Assembly: GCA_003342815.1 (NCBI GenBank)
Contig: PTEX01000006.1
Coordinates: forward strand, 1,247,338-1,311,337
DNA length: 64,000 nucleotides
Direction: 5' to 3'
Origin: Eudromia elegans
Lineage: Eukaryota; Chordata; Aves; Tinamiformes; Tinamidae
Under the pieces are notes generated by a model. The model was not told the origin of the DNA, did not search any database, and saw only the letters and a program-made list of their open reading frames with translations. The first letter of the stretch is position 1, and each line of letters begins with the position of its first letter. Below, piece by piece: positions 1-12,200 of the stretch. A program made the position numbers and the translations under genes.

Positions 1-3000
1 TATCAGATGACACATGCTAGCCAGTGGTTATTACCGGGTGGGTCGCAGTTGTGGTAGAACTAATAAATGGTTCAGATGGAAAATGTATGCCAATTACTGA
101 GTGAGATTTGCATTTGTAATGCAAATTTACGATCGCTGGGCTAAGATCCTATACTTATTTCAAATGACCTGCTTTTTAGTAACTTTCAATTACAGGAGCT
201 AGGAAAAAAAAATGTTACAGGATTTGCTTGATCTTGGCTACAGCCTTCAGCACTGGAACTGTGTTACATCAATGTGCTCTCTTATCCCTTGGACATTAAT
301 GAAAAAGCAACTGGAAAGCTTTTGCTTAAGTGCCCTAGGAATACAACTAACAGCAAATTTAGATAAAACTTAACCTACTTCAACTCTTAATGCTCCTTTG
401 ATATCTGTATTGGCTTCTCAGATTTTCTAAGAGGGGAAGAAAAAGTAAGGTACGGGCAACCCTAGATTATGAAAACCTGCAGCTCTTACTGAATTAATGC
501 TATCTGCAACTGAATTCTTCCCAGTTTGCATTTTTGCAAGTTTTTCTATTTTTAAAATTTTCATGCAAAATTGCATTTTTGTTGCAAATTTCTATGAAGA
601 TTTCAGAATATTCCTCCTTTCAGTATATTTTTTTCCACTTGAATAGGACACAGAGGAAGGAAATCTAGCACTCAGTCACTGTGCTGCCAGGACTATACTA
701 CAGCTTCATTCAGCATCAGAGTGCAGCTCAGCTAAACAGTGCTGTATCCCTATCAACATACTTTATGCTCCTCACTGCTGAAGCATGCTGGACAGTGTAA
801 AAGGCAATAAAATAAAGTAATGAGCAATTTTTCATTTACCACAAGCAATGGAAGAAATAATCAAGAGCTTTCTTTGCAGGGCATCTAAATTTTTATCCAC
901 AAATGTCCATCATGGCTCAGAGTGAAACACTGATGAGCAAAGGTTTGCTATTGACATAGCGTGCTGTATTTAGCTGCTGTCTTTACATTGCTGACATCTT
1001 TAAAGGGAAAGATCACATATACATATTTTTGTGACTAATTTCTTGCCTGTGATATGGCATTGGCAATGACCAAAACTGACCATTTATAATGCTAGTGGAA
1101 TGACTCAATCCGGTTCTGCAAGAGTTGAAAGTCCCCTTACTGCAGTATCACTGTGACCAAGTTTTGCTGTGATGTGTGTGGTGTTTTTTTTGGTTTTTTT
1201 TATCAGTACAGAACATGAAGAATCATGAATCATATTCTACTAACTATGGTATTATATTCATAATATTTTATGCTGATTGCTAGATGGGAGTCTTATCATA
1301 CCAATACTTTTAGGCTTGCCCCTCCATGCTGAATCTGATTTAGGGCCAGGATGTTCCCTCTAGAGCTCTGGAATTTCTAGAGCCTTTTCAGGACTTGTCT
1401 TAGAGCTGTATCTTGTGCATGCTAATAGAGTAGTGTGGAATACACGAGAGAAGGAGTAAAAAATACAGTCAGAGCCAAGGAAACATGAGTCATAGAGCCC
1501 AACCTATCCAACCTCTTTAATGGCTGACTTGGGGAAGAAAATCCTATTGTGTGTTCACATTAGTAGACAGGATGAATAAAGTTGCAGGAAATTATCTAAA
1601 GTGACCTACAAGAGCTGAACTAGTTTCGTCTCTACCTGAATCATGATAGTAAAACAGTCTAAAGTACAAATACCTCCTGACACAGAGCTGGTGTGTAGAT
1701 GTGTACTTCCAGTCCCCAGGGAAAAGAAACTATCAGGTGGCAGTTAGACACAAATGACTATATGTGACATCACCCCCAGATGGCTGCAATGAGACTAAGA
1801 GAGGAAATCAACATTTGAAATCTCTATTGTTACATTTGCGGAAATCTGTGACGCTACAAGGAAGGAAAGAAGAGTAAGATAGGGGATTCCCTTAGGCATT
1901 GAATATGTTGGCTAACAATTTGGTAAATGGAGGAACAAGAAATTACAAGATAGTTCTTGAACAGCAAGCTCTTCGTAATAAAATTGCATGACCTTTAGCA
2001 ACTCGCATTTAACAACTCATATTCTCTTTAAGAAAAAGTCATGTGATTTTCATTTGTTAATTTATGGAGAATTCTTAAAACAAGAATTTCCTGTATTATG
2101 CTGCAGGCAATCTGCTTGCAAAAAAAACCAGACTCTTCCCTAGCTCAAAATGAGCTGACCACCACAAGAACAGACTCTTAGAAGTTTTAATTAAACTCTG
2201 CTGAATTAACTGTGATTTCTCTGACTGTGGTTTAGCAGGTTGAGTGCTTTGGCAGTTGCACCAGTCTGTGGAGTTTCTACTCTTCCACCACACCGCGGTG
2301 CTTCTCTTAGTTGCACTGCTGCAACTACTTTTGAATCAACTTGTGATCAGCCAGTTTTTAATAATTCTATACTGTTTTTCTCTAATAAGGCAATCATTTG
2401 TTTTTCTATCTTAATTAGGATTCATTCCTTGATTCTATTTACAGCAAAACTGCTTTTTTTTTTTCTCCCCAGAAGGGAGTAGAATGAGGATTTTCCCCTG
2501 ACCATTCACTCCTCTAGCTCTCTCATGTCAACATAATCCTTAAATAATTTAATGCAAATTTCCTCCTCACACCCAGCTACCCACATGATCAAAGTACTGT
2601 CTCTCCCATAAGAACTGTCATCACTGTCAACAGGCAAAGCAATTCAAGTGATGCAGAACCCCTCCCTGTTTACAAATCAGGAATGTTAGCACGTGCTTCA
2701 GCAAAAATGTAGAAACTTGCTTCCTTCCTGTGTGACAGTGTGTTCCTTTCTCTGTCTTACAGTATCAATTGGAACAAAAGAACAATCTAACAAGGAGGGA
2801 ACAAAGCCCAATTAAACCACAGTAGTCTAATGTTCCATGCTTGCAGAAAGATTACTTTCGGGTTTAGTAATAAAGGCAAAATTTGGCAGTGTTCCTTCAA
2901 ATCAAAAATGATACTGGTTGTCAAAATGAAAATCTTTTTAATCTGACATTCAGAAAGCTGAAGTAACTGTACTTGTTTTTAAATTGGCATGACCTTTAAC

Positions 3001-6000
3001 TATTTAATACCCACATCGTAACAGCAATTCCAGCTGTTTGTTAGACAACAGTGGAGATTTCTCCAGAGATAATGAACTATTTGGTAGGAAATTATAATAG
3101 GAATTCTGTGGGTGGTATAAGTATAGCAATATATTGAATGAATCTCATCTGTGATGAGTACTTCTGCCTACACAGATTTTTCCTAGAGTATCAGTTGTAG
3201 TTTTCATTTCTTGTTTTAACCTGCTGTGTTTAGCAAACTTTGGTTAACATTAAGAATAGGTACAATTAAGGAGAATTCTTCAGGTATGAAGAACTGTTGT
3301 GAGGTGTTTCAGATGGAATGCTATATAAACAAGAGAAACTGCAACAACTATGCTATGAATGCAACCAGAGTAATATGGAGGGGGAAAAATGAAATTTAAA
3401 AAAATAGTTAAAGTATGAAGAGACACTAGTATAGGACCAAGAATGCAGGGAAGAGTTTTTTGTTTTTGTTGTTTAACCAGAAACATTCCTATATATTCCC
3501 ATACCTACCGTGAGTATATCTACAGCACTCTTAAGCTATGCTCATAGTTACGGACTTTTTTTGGTGATGCTTCAGGTAACTTTTAATTTAGTGTACTTGT
3601 ACACACAAATAAATAATAATTTCAGGAGAATACTGGAGAATTTATAGCTATGTCCTTATACTTCTTTATAAATCAAACTGTATTCCATGTATCATACCCT
3701 CTGCAGTTGGGGAAAAAAAAATCTTTTGGCTTGAGATAACCTTGCTGCAATACTTCGCAAACACTTAAAGTAAATTTTGCATTTATTTCAGTAAGCTGAG
3801 AACTGGAGACATACCCATTTTAACAATGGATTTTACTCTTTTTTAATAGACACTGAGATATAAATACCATAGTATACTATGATATGGTTGATTTTCATGA
3901 AAAAAATGCATTTAGAAAAGGAAGCCTGTCAAATGTATTTTCACTGTGCTTTCAAATTATGTGTTCTTGTTAATGCTAACTATCAAGTCTTCTTCTGAAT
4001 GAAGCTTACTACTTTAAACATGTACTGAGGCCTATTTAAAAGGAAAAAAAACAGAAGGCAGAAAACAATTCTGTATGATTTTCACGTGGTGATTGTAAGA
4101 AAACTGAAAAAATTATTCAAGTTACTTTACCTTATGCTGTAGTTTAACCTTTTATAGAATAGAAATACTGGTTTTGTGTTTGAGGCAATAGACAAAGCTT
4201 TGAAGAACCATCTAATCATCTCCAAGAAAGTATGTTATTATTTTGCATATCCCTCCCTGATCAACACAGTCATTTCCATTCTTTTTAATCTGAAGCTCAA
4301 CTGCATAATACTGTGATATCTTCTTTCAGTAAATTAGCCTAAAATAGATTCTAAACACACACTGTTGGTGCATTTTTCTACTGTAACTATTTCTAGGGCT
4401 TTTCACTGAATCATTTGTAACAGGGTCCATCAATGTCCTATTTGATTCATTTTGCTCTATTTTTGATCCTCCTTTGTTTATCCTGATAAAAATTTCAATA
4501 ATCCCTGTCGCAGGATCACAATGATAACAATAAAAATATTTTAAAATATGTTTCTGGAGGAATATCAGCAGAAGCTGAAAGCACAAGTAATTTGTCTCAC
4601 TAATGTTCCCAGGACTACTAAGGATATACAACATCATTACTTTAATGGAAAAGCAAGATTTACACAAAGAATTAGAAACAATGAACCTTAAGAGTAAGGA
4701 AGGTACAAACACAGAATATTTATAAGATGGAAGGCACATTATTGCTAACTTCTTAGATTACATCTACTGGTTAGACTATTTGAGCACTATTTAAGCATAG
4801 ATGAGCTCAGTCCCAAGAGAGGACCTGTCTTTTTTCACCCCTAAAACTTTAGAAAGGGATATATTCAAAAGAAAGTGTTACGCAGGGAAAAGTGACGTAT
4901 TGAAACATTATTATAATTTACGTTTCAGCTAATACCCCACTATCTAGCTAGTCACTGATGCTTCCATTCACTAGATAAAAAGATTTTGTAAAGAAATCTT
5001 GACTGCTCAAGTGGTTACAAGCCTAAAGGCGCAAACAGAGAGAACCTCTCCCAAGACCTTTAACGTTCTGTTTTTGTCTTCTCCACCCTTTCTAATATAG
5101 TTAGTGGTTTCATCATTATAAATTACAGGGGAACAGAACACAAGATTTTCCATCTGTAAAAAGGACAGTAGGTAATCTCTCCTATAAGGCTCTATCTTCT
5201 GTACTGAAGAGCTGCAAAAAAAATTTGAAAACTTATAAAAATATGTTTTCAATGAGGTCACAGCATTTTCTCCTATTTAACATTTTTTGCATCATGTGCT
5301 TTGGATTATGTTTACAAGTTATGCTATTGTTTAAAGAAATTGCATGTCTAATCCACTAAATGAAGGGCTGAAACACATGACGTATCAGACACTCAAATCC
5401 CCAGAAGTGTACATGGCCCTAATATATACAGCTCAGACAACCTCACTCTTGCTTTAATTTCCTTTCCAGGATGATACATTGAGTGGATTGTGCTGTGTAA
5501 ACCTTACAACATTAGTCACCTAGTCCAGCTTACCTTACTTTGTAATTTTACCAGGTAGGGATGAAAGTATCTTTCTCCTGTTCACGTTTCTCAGATACTG
5601 TATACACAACACACATCAAAGTGTTTCCTTTAGATCATCATTTACAGTTTATCTCTGAACAGGTTTGGTGGGGTTTGAAAGGTACAGGCAGAATATGAAC
5701 TCAAACACTGCAACATATCACTCCTTTTCAGCATGAATTCCTTGTTGTTGCAATTTTAGGAATTAGGCTTGTTTCTGAAATCAGAAGTTACTTGAGGCTA
5801 TAATAACAAGTTAAAATATATATGCTTATTTTACACAACATTTCACTAACAAGATTTTAAACTACTTTCTGTGCAATTCTTCTTGAATCACTTTTTTTTT
5901 TTTTTATCATGTTACACTGCACATGCAAGTAATCGCATGGCAAGGTTACAAATACTTACCTAATTTGACTTTTATAGTTGTTTACCTACTCCTGGATAGT

Positions 6001-6900
6001 TCCTTCTATCTGTCTTACAGCAAACACAAAAAGTAATTGCTGAAAGGGCAATTATATTCTGTAACAAAGTAATCAATCAAGTTATTCAGAATGGATATAT
6101 CAGGTTTTTTTGGTAAACATACCAGAACCCTAAGACACCTGTTTGTATTCATTTTTTAGAGATTTTATCCCTGTAGTCAAGAGGAAACCCATCCTAACTG
6201 TAGCCACCTAAAAACCTGCTGTCTAATCTGAGCTAGCCATCCAGGCTCCATCCTTAATCAATAGTGAGATAGGCACCTTCAAAGACCAAGACATTTAGAT
6301 AGTGGGATGAATATCTCAGGATGGAATGAATTGCCTGCAGAACTGCCTCTCTCCCTTCCCTCCCCATTGCAATTTATCTATAGAAGGAGGCTAGATGACT
6401 AATTTAGACTACATGCCTAATTTTTCAATTACTGAGGTTGGATGAGATATATCCCACCCTAAATGTTTTACTTCTGAGAGTTTTTCTTTCTAGCTATAAA
6501 TAGAAAGTACCTGCTATTTAAAGTAATACCACATGAAAAGAAAGAAAGTGATTTTAAAATTTAAATTATTTGTGTGACATCTCCAAAGACTAAAGATATT
6601 TGCCTATGCTCCAGAGAAGCATCTTACCAGATTAATGCAAAACTGACCAGAAATCTGCAAAAGCAGGAAAGCTATACATAAAAGAAAGAAAAAGAAAAAA
6701 GAAAAAAAAATATGTAGCAGATCAGATAGGATATTTAAAAAAAAAATAAAATCAGCATTTGAAAATCTGGTCTTTATACACTTGAAGAATATAAGCAAGG
6801 ACAGGGACAATGTCAAGAGAGCTTCTAATGTAAAAGTCCCACCAGTTTATTAACTGCAATTAAAGTTCCTTTTTTTAATCCCCTGTAAATCTGAGTTAAA
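1..6900. other. AT-rich intergenic stretch, nothing recognised
   Basis: I read this region on both strands and found no exon with convincing splice sites, no RNA gene and no intact mobile element. The open frames here (for example 137 codons on the - strand at 4326-4739) have low-complexity or unrecognised translations and no supporting splice context. It lies beyond the end of the - strand candidate gene that stops near 6.9 kb, so it is taken as intergenic or as distant flank of a neighbouring locus. Confidence 0.5.
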
Positions 6901-6922
6901 TACAAATATATTTTGATATATG

Positions 6923-6928
6923 TTTATT
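6923..6928 (-). terminator. AATAAA poly(A) signal for the - strand candidate gene
   Basis: The + strand reads TTTATT, giving the canonical AATAAA hexamer on the - strand about 120 bases after the stop codon at 7046-7048. That is a sensible 3' UTR length for a small gene. The hexamer is common by chance in AT-rich DNA, so it supports the model mainly by its position. Confidence 0.4.
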
Positions 6929-7045
6929 AATAGTGACTTAAATTTGTAAAGCTAAAGAGCATTTCTCTGTGGTTTTCAAGTACCAAGTGGAGTATAATTC
7001 TAAACTACACGGGTTGGAATTTATACCAACAAATGAGCACAAGCT

Positions 7046-7221
7046 TTAGTTTTTGGAAACAAATAATTTGGGTTCTGCATCTCCAGCTTTATTGGCATCT
7101 GTATCAACTCCAAATTCCCTTATCTTCTCAAGAATTACCAGATCGTGACTGCCGTCACTGAACCTCTCCTGAAAAGGCAGTTTGGAGGCACTGCGGGCCC
7201 TCTGGCCAAGCAGCATAATCT
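7046..7221 (-). CDS. Candidate - strand gene, terminal coding exon
   Basis: The acceptor has a pyrimidine-rich run (CTCTTTCTTTGCAG) and the open frame starts immediately after it. The frame covers 57 whole codons and a TAA, and the poly(A) hexamer lies downstream. This exon is the better half of the model: its composition is balanced, it is charged, and the frame matches the phase of the upstream donor. The family was not recognised. Confidence 0.45.
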
Positions 7222-7780
7222 CTGCAAAGAAAGAGCAAAGCTTTGATGTGGAAATGGACAATAGGGGAAAAATGAAACACAAGATTACAAGCTACAATTT
7301 ACCTGCTCGCAGTAAACAAAACATCTGTATACACTATAAGGTGGAATCAGAAGGTTTATTATGGTAGCAGTGTTCCTCAACTGGTAAAAAAAGTTGGTTC
7401 TCAGAGAGATCCTTCTTCAGGGGAGATGTTGGTAGTTGAAGTCTTATCCTTTCAGCCACATTTTTACTTTTCGCTTTCCTCATCTCTGTGGGAAGGTGGG
7501 ATGAGGCCTGTTTTCCCCTCCAAGGGAAGCAGCAGCGGGAGCACGAGCCAGCCCAAGCCGCACACAAAATGCCTTCCTTACCTCTTGAGGACGCTTCCTC
7601 CCCGTCCAGCTTCCAGTCTGTCCGGTTGCTGTGCTGTCTGGACCTGCAGCTGCCAAGGGAAAGCGTCGCACGGGCTCGTGGACTCTCAAACTGCAGGACA
7701 TTTGTCCAGAAAAGAGGTGCCAGGGAGCAGGGCTGTCCACCCCAGGGCCGCTGCCGGCACCACGTCCCCTCAGCTGCCAT
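7046..7780 (-). CDS. Candidate two-exon gene, 124-residue protein of unknown function
   Basis: I do not recognise this protein. On the - strand an ATG at 7780-7778 has a strong Kozak context (A at -3, G at +4) and opens a frame beginning MAAEGTW. The frame runs to a donor, AAGAG|GTAAGG, at 7582/7581. A 360-base intron follows and ends in a good acceptor, CTTTCTTTGCAG, at 7222. The first exon contributes 199 coding bases (phase 1). Joined at 7221 it continues in frame through 57 more whole codons to a TAA at 7048-7046. The spliced product is 124 residues. The second half is hydrophilic and looks like real protein (GQRARSASKLPFQERF, then ILEKIREFGVDTD), with no signal peptide or membrane segment. 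The first half is Arg/Trp-rich and less convincing; an alternative acceptor at 7650 (TTGGCAG) would start the exon at 7649 instead. It lies divergently 1.1 kb from the PPP1R13B start codon. A non-coding divergent transcript is the main alternative. Confidence 0.4.
7582..7780 (-). CDS. Candidate - strand gene, coding exon 1
   Basis: This is the coding part of the proposed first exon. It is GC-rich compared with the flanks, as expected for a first exon near a CpG island. It ends in a consensus donor (AAGAG|GTAAGG on the - strand). The transcription start is not visible, and an upstream in-frame ATG at 7825 would add 15 residues. If the internal acceptor at 7650 is used, only 7582-7649 is exon and a further upstream exon must supply the start. 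Confidence 0.35.
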
Positions 7781-8371
7781 TTTGACTGCAGTCCTCCCGG
7801 GGGAAGGCAGAACTAACAGGAACATTTACTACGCTTTAGCCTTTATTTTTTTAAATCTGTGACTAAAACAGGGCAACATCGTCTCCGAAGCACACCTGTA
7901 AGTAATTTATAGACCACCATGTAAGAATTTCTGGCAAAAAAACAAACAAACAAAAAACACCTGGTTAATGAGGAAGGAGGGGATTTTTAGGGAAGGAGTT
8001 CAGCAAAGGTTCATTAACTCCCATTGCAAGAACTAACTTCAGCACAAACGTTAAGGAACACAGTGAGTTTCTAGGCACTGATATTCCTCTGTTCACCACA
8101 CTTTAATATAAAATTAAAAGAATAAGGTTCTCTTCTGTGTAAATCTCAACTTTAGGCCAGAAAGAGGATAATCCTGCCTCTAAAGCTATGTGTGGGAAGT
8201 GGGAGCTAAGTTTAAAGAAAGAGAATGTGATACTAATATTCTGTGATTTTTGTTTTTTTTTTTTTAAATTAAAAAAAACCCATAAAAAACAGGCAGCTTT
8301 GACCAATCTCATATGAGTGCACTGACAGAAAAACGCAAGGAAATCCTGAGCATGCCTCCTTGTAATGTAGT
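7781..8371. other. Spacer between the - strand candidate gene and the CpG island
   Basis: This is AT-rich DNA with short A and T runs (for example near 7937-7960 and 8251-8280). It probably includes the 5' UTR or proximal promoter of the - strand candidate. No TATA box or other decisive promoter element is seen. Confidence 0.35.
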
Positions 8372-9250
8372 TTTCCCGGCCGAGGGGTGGGCCGGAACGG
8401 CGCCGCAGGGGGAACCGGCAGGACGGGCCGTGCCCACGCGGGACATGGAGGGCGTGGGCCGCCCGCCGCGGGGGGAGGTCACGACGGGTGTCCGAGAGAA
8501 ACCGCCCGCCCGCCTCGCAGCGCGGCGGGGAGGCAGGTGCGCGCGGGCGTGCTTGGCGTGCCCGCCCGCACCGGCGCGCGGCGACGCAGCGCACCTCAAC
8601 GCGCGGTCACGTGTGCGCGCGCACCCCTCCGTCGCCGCCTCCCCGCCGTGCGCGCGCCCCTCGTCCCGCCCAGCCGCGGCCGTGGGGCGGGGCGGCTGGT
8701 AACGCGCCGCGGGGCCGAGGGCAGCGGCGCTGGGAGGGTTCGCTCTGCTGCCGCCGCCTTTTCCTCCTGCGGCCCCGAGCGAGGCGCGTGGGGCACCTGT
8801 CACCGCCGACAGGGCCGCCGCGTCGCCCTCCCACCCACCTACAGCAGCGGCGGAGGGAGAGGCCCGGCGCGGCGGCGGCTTCCGCGGGGCTGGCTCGGCC
8901 GCGGCTGCAGAGATGATGCCGGTGAGTGAGCGAACGAGTGAGGCAGCGAGGCGGCCGCGCTGCCGCCCGTGTTGCCGCCGCCCGGGCGCCTGCCCTCTTC
9001 CTGCACGGCCGCCGCGGCGCCGCCGTGCGCGGAACGGAGCGGGTGCCGGCCAGGCCCGGCGCGCGGCCCGGCCCCCTGGTTTAATCTCCCTCTCTTGTCT
9101 CTTCTGTGCCCTCCTCGCCTCGGGTTGCAGCGCCTCGAGGGCTCCGCGTACCCTCAGGCCGGGGGGCTTTGCCCGGCAGGTGCCCCCTCCCCCGCCCGCC
9201 CTGCCCCGGTCCCAGCGGTGCGGGCCTGCCGCGGGGAGGTGGAAGGAGGG
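8372..9250 (+). promoter_or_regulatory. PPP1R13B: CpG-island promoter of PPP1R13B, possibly bidirectional
   Basis: GC content and CpG density rise sharply at about 8372 and fall again after about 9250, the only such block in the window. It contains the first coding exon. A tandem GC box (GGGGCGGGGC) lies at 8684-8693 and an E-box (CACGTG) at 8608-8613. An E2F-like motif (TTTCCCGG) at about 8372-8379 is one base from the consensus TTTCCCGC. ASPP family promoters are reported E2F1 targets, so that site is worth noting, but the match alone is weak. There is no TATA box, as is usual for CpG-island promoters. The transcription start cannot be fixed by eye. Confidence 0.8.
8913..8921 (+). CDS. PPP1R13B: PPP1R13B coding exon 1 (codons 1-3, MMP)
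   Basis: Only three codons, ATG ATG CCG, precede the consensus donor GTGAGT at 8922. The first ATG has G at -3, a fair Kozak context. The MMP tripeptide followed by MILTVFL from exon 2 matches the known ASPP1 N-terminus exactly. The exon continues upstream as 5' UTR inside the CpG island; its 5' end is not defined here. Confidence 0.93.
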
Positions 9251-12200
9251 CTGTCCGGGGAGGATGTTCGGGGTTTTCTCTCTAAACACGAGTCTGTTTA
9301 TTTATTTGTATCCTTCCCGCCGCCCCGGTGTTAAGGGTTCACCGCCAGCTCCGGCCTTTCCGCCCGGTTGTCAGGCAGGGGAGCAGGAAAGCGCCGCTTT
9401 GCTCAGGCACCTTGGTGGGAAAGGCCACCCACCCTCCCCGTTGCCTCTCCCCGAAACCCTCCCCTGTTCTGTTTTATGTTGTTTTATTTTATTTTCTCCC
9501 AATTCTAACCCTGGGCGACCCCCTTGGACAACCTTGGTTGCTGTGACAGAGCCGCTCTGCTGCTCCCCTCTGCTCTTGCCGCTGGTGCCATAGTCAGAGG
9601 AGAGTTGAGCTTCGTGACCGAGCTGGGTCTGTGACAGGAGCCTCCCGATAATAAACAGTTATATTCTCTCCATTGATTTATCTTGAAAATCTGTTTGGCA
9701 TCACGTCTGTGTTTATGAAATACCCCATATAAGGGCTCCTGCATTTCTGTAGCTCCAGTGGAAAAGGGCTTTTTATCCTCTGCAGTGCTTGCAACTAAGG
9801 CACTGCAGTAGAATGCTTTCAGTGAGGAAAATTAAGACTATTTCTCTTACAAAATTCCAGTGCTCTAATGTTGCTTCATGACTGAGAGAAGGAAATAAAT
9901 CCTATAAATAAAGGCAAAATGTCAGATTGAAGAAACCAGGTTAGTATCCAAAAAGAGATATGGAGACAAGCTTTTTAGCCTTGTTCGTTTTTTATCTTCC
10001 AGTTGCTAGGTACCAAAATATCTCTTGATATTGTAGAATTTCTTGGAGCTAGGTGCACTGGAAACCAGTGACAAAGTTCCTTCAGCTACTAGCATGTTCC
10101 ATAAGCATATAGATATTTTGCAGTTCATTAGGTAATAAAAACAAAAAGCAAGATGATTGACCACATTTTCAGCTTCTGTTACAATTTGGATTATGCTTTA
10201 CATTCGTGACATTCCTATTTAACAGGTGGAATGCCAATGACAGGTTAAGTCAGAACAAATGTATTTGTTTCCCACACGTGTTTGAGTTTCAGGTTAAGAA
10301 ACAATGTTGTAATGTCAGTAGGTCAGTGATTGACTTGTACGTGTTTGATTATTTCTGCCAGTGTCTTGTGTTACCTTCATGCTTGTTCAAGTAGGACAGT
10401 TGCTTGTGGTTATATGAGGGTGTTTTAAGATTCAGACTTTTTATTATGTTTTTGAAATGTACTTCAAAGCATTTTTAATATTGATGGCTGAATTTTAATC
10501 AAAACAAATTACCTTGCTGCAGTGGTAGTTATGTTGCAAATTAGAGCATACCGAATTGAAATCCTAAAATAGTAAATATTTTGCTTTTTTGAAGAGCATT
10601 TAGATGCTGTCATGAACAATCTATCATTAGGTAGCTGGGTATGTGTGTATGTAAATTAACACTTTGGCAGTGCCCCTTAGTTTTCCAGTTTTTCATCACA
10701 GCTACTTCACCTCTAGACTGTGAGGACAGAAAAAGAATAGAATAATCAGTGTATAATGTCAAAGTGGTGTGAATGTAGCAGCTGTAGAACTGGACTGAAT
10801 GCTTTTTTACTTGGGTATATTTTGAAAAGGGACTACTTAATGCTGTAACTCATTACATGATGACACTGTCTGCAATGCAGTTCATAGAAGCCTTTTTTTT
10901 CCTGGTTGTTTTTTTTATGATTAACAAAAATAAATCACTGCAAGAGTCGAGACTTCAACACTGATACACCTGAGTTGCTGTAACAAGTGGGCACTACTGT
11001 TGTTTTGTGTTAGCAAATTAAATGGAATTTTTTAATGCTTTGCATTAATTGGACTTGAAGTAATTGGTTAAGCACTTCTCCTTTCCCCCTCCCCCCCGCC
11101 TTTTTTTTGTTAGCTGACCTTTAAAACAGTCTTGTATATCCTTGCTTTTTTAGGAGCAAAAAGTAGAAAATGGAGCAAGCATTTCCCCTTGCCCCTCTTT
11201 TTATGTGTGGTGTTGTGGTATTTATTTTTTTTCAGGTGGGATATAGGGGTTACTTCTGAGTGCTTTTATTGCTTATGATCCTTTTGCATTCAATATACCT
11301 CTTTTTCTGTTCCTTAACATTCCGTCTGGATAAAACTTTCATTGCCTTCAGGACAATGTGTGCAGGTCAATCTTATGATGTTTCACTGTATGTTACCTTT
11401 GCTAAAATACTCCACTAAATGAGTTGTCTGATGTAGCCTTGAACACTGTGTGTGTGGTTTTTTTTTCTTTTCTTCCCCAACTGAAAAAAGAAGTTAGTAT
11501 TTATAGTGTCTTTCAAGTAAGAAATATTTTTGACGGAAGTGGCCATGGTGGTGGTTTTTTTTGCAAATGTATCTCCTACTTCAACAGCATAGTCTGTAAC
11601 TTATTTGGGGAAGCTATTTTTTTTTTTTCTTATTCTGCCCCAGTAGAATTTTTCTTGTTTGGCCATTGTTTTGGCGGGGGGATGAGATGGAAGTTTTTCC
11701 TTAGTGAGTGCTATTAATGCTTTTCTGCTTGAATGGACACTAGTAAACAGGCAAGAAAAAGCTGCTTTTGGGAAACACTTATTTCCTCCCTGAGAAGAGA
11801 TACAGTGAAAAAAGAAGCTGCTATAGCCAAGCAGGACATAATGCTTACTATTTCTTACCTAAATTTTAAGTGTCATTCTTTATGATATATATGAAGATAA
11901 CATTTCTTGCTAAAGGCATTATTGATGGTATATAGGCTATAAATAGCTCTGTAAGGAGCTAGGAGAAAGAGCAATGGATGCTGTATAGCAAAATGTGGTG
12001 AAGTAGTCTCTGAGGAGGACTTACTGCAGAGCTTTTCTGGTTTTACCTTTGAACAAACAGAGAGAAGTTGATACCAGTGTGCTCAGAGCCGAGTTCTGCA
12101 TTTTTTGGATGCATCCAGGTGGAACTTAGACAGGTAGGGCTTTGTGTAGCCTTTAGAGTAAAGGCACTGTTGAGCATCTGTGCCCATGTGTGTAGAGTAA

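Noticed and set aside
4326-4739. 137-codon open frame on the - strand in the left flank
   Set aside because: Hydrophobic and low-complexity at the start, with no recognisable domain and no supporting signals.
6175-6460. Stretch with a worn-repeat look (TAGGCACCTTC, GGATGAATATCTCAGG)
   Set aside because: I could not match it to a family with any confidence; a repeat-library search would decide.
8309-9289. 326-codon open frame on the - strand across the CpG island, with several overlapping frames on both strands
   Set aside because: Stop codons are rare in very GC-rich DNA, so long frames open in all directions here. The translation is Arg/Ala/Gly/Pro low complexity and overlaps the ASPP1 first exon.
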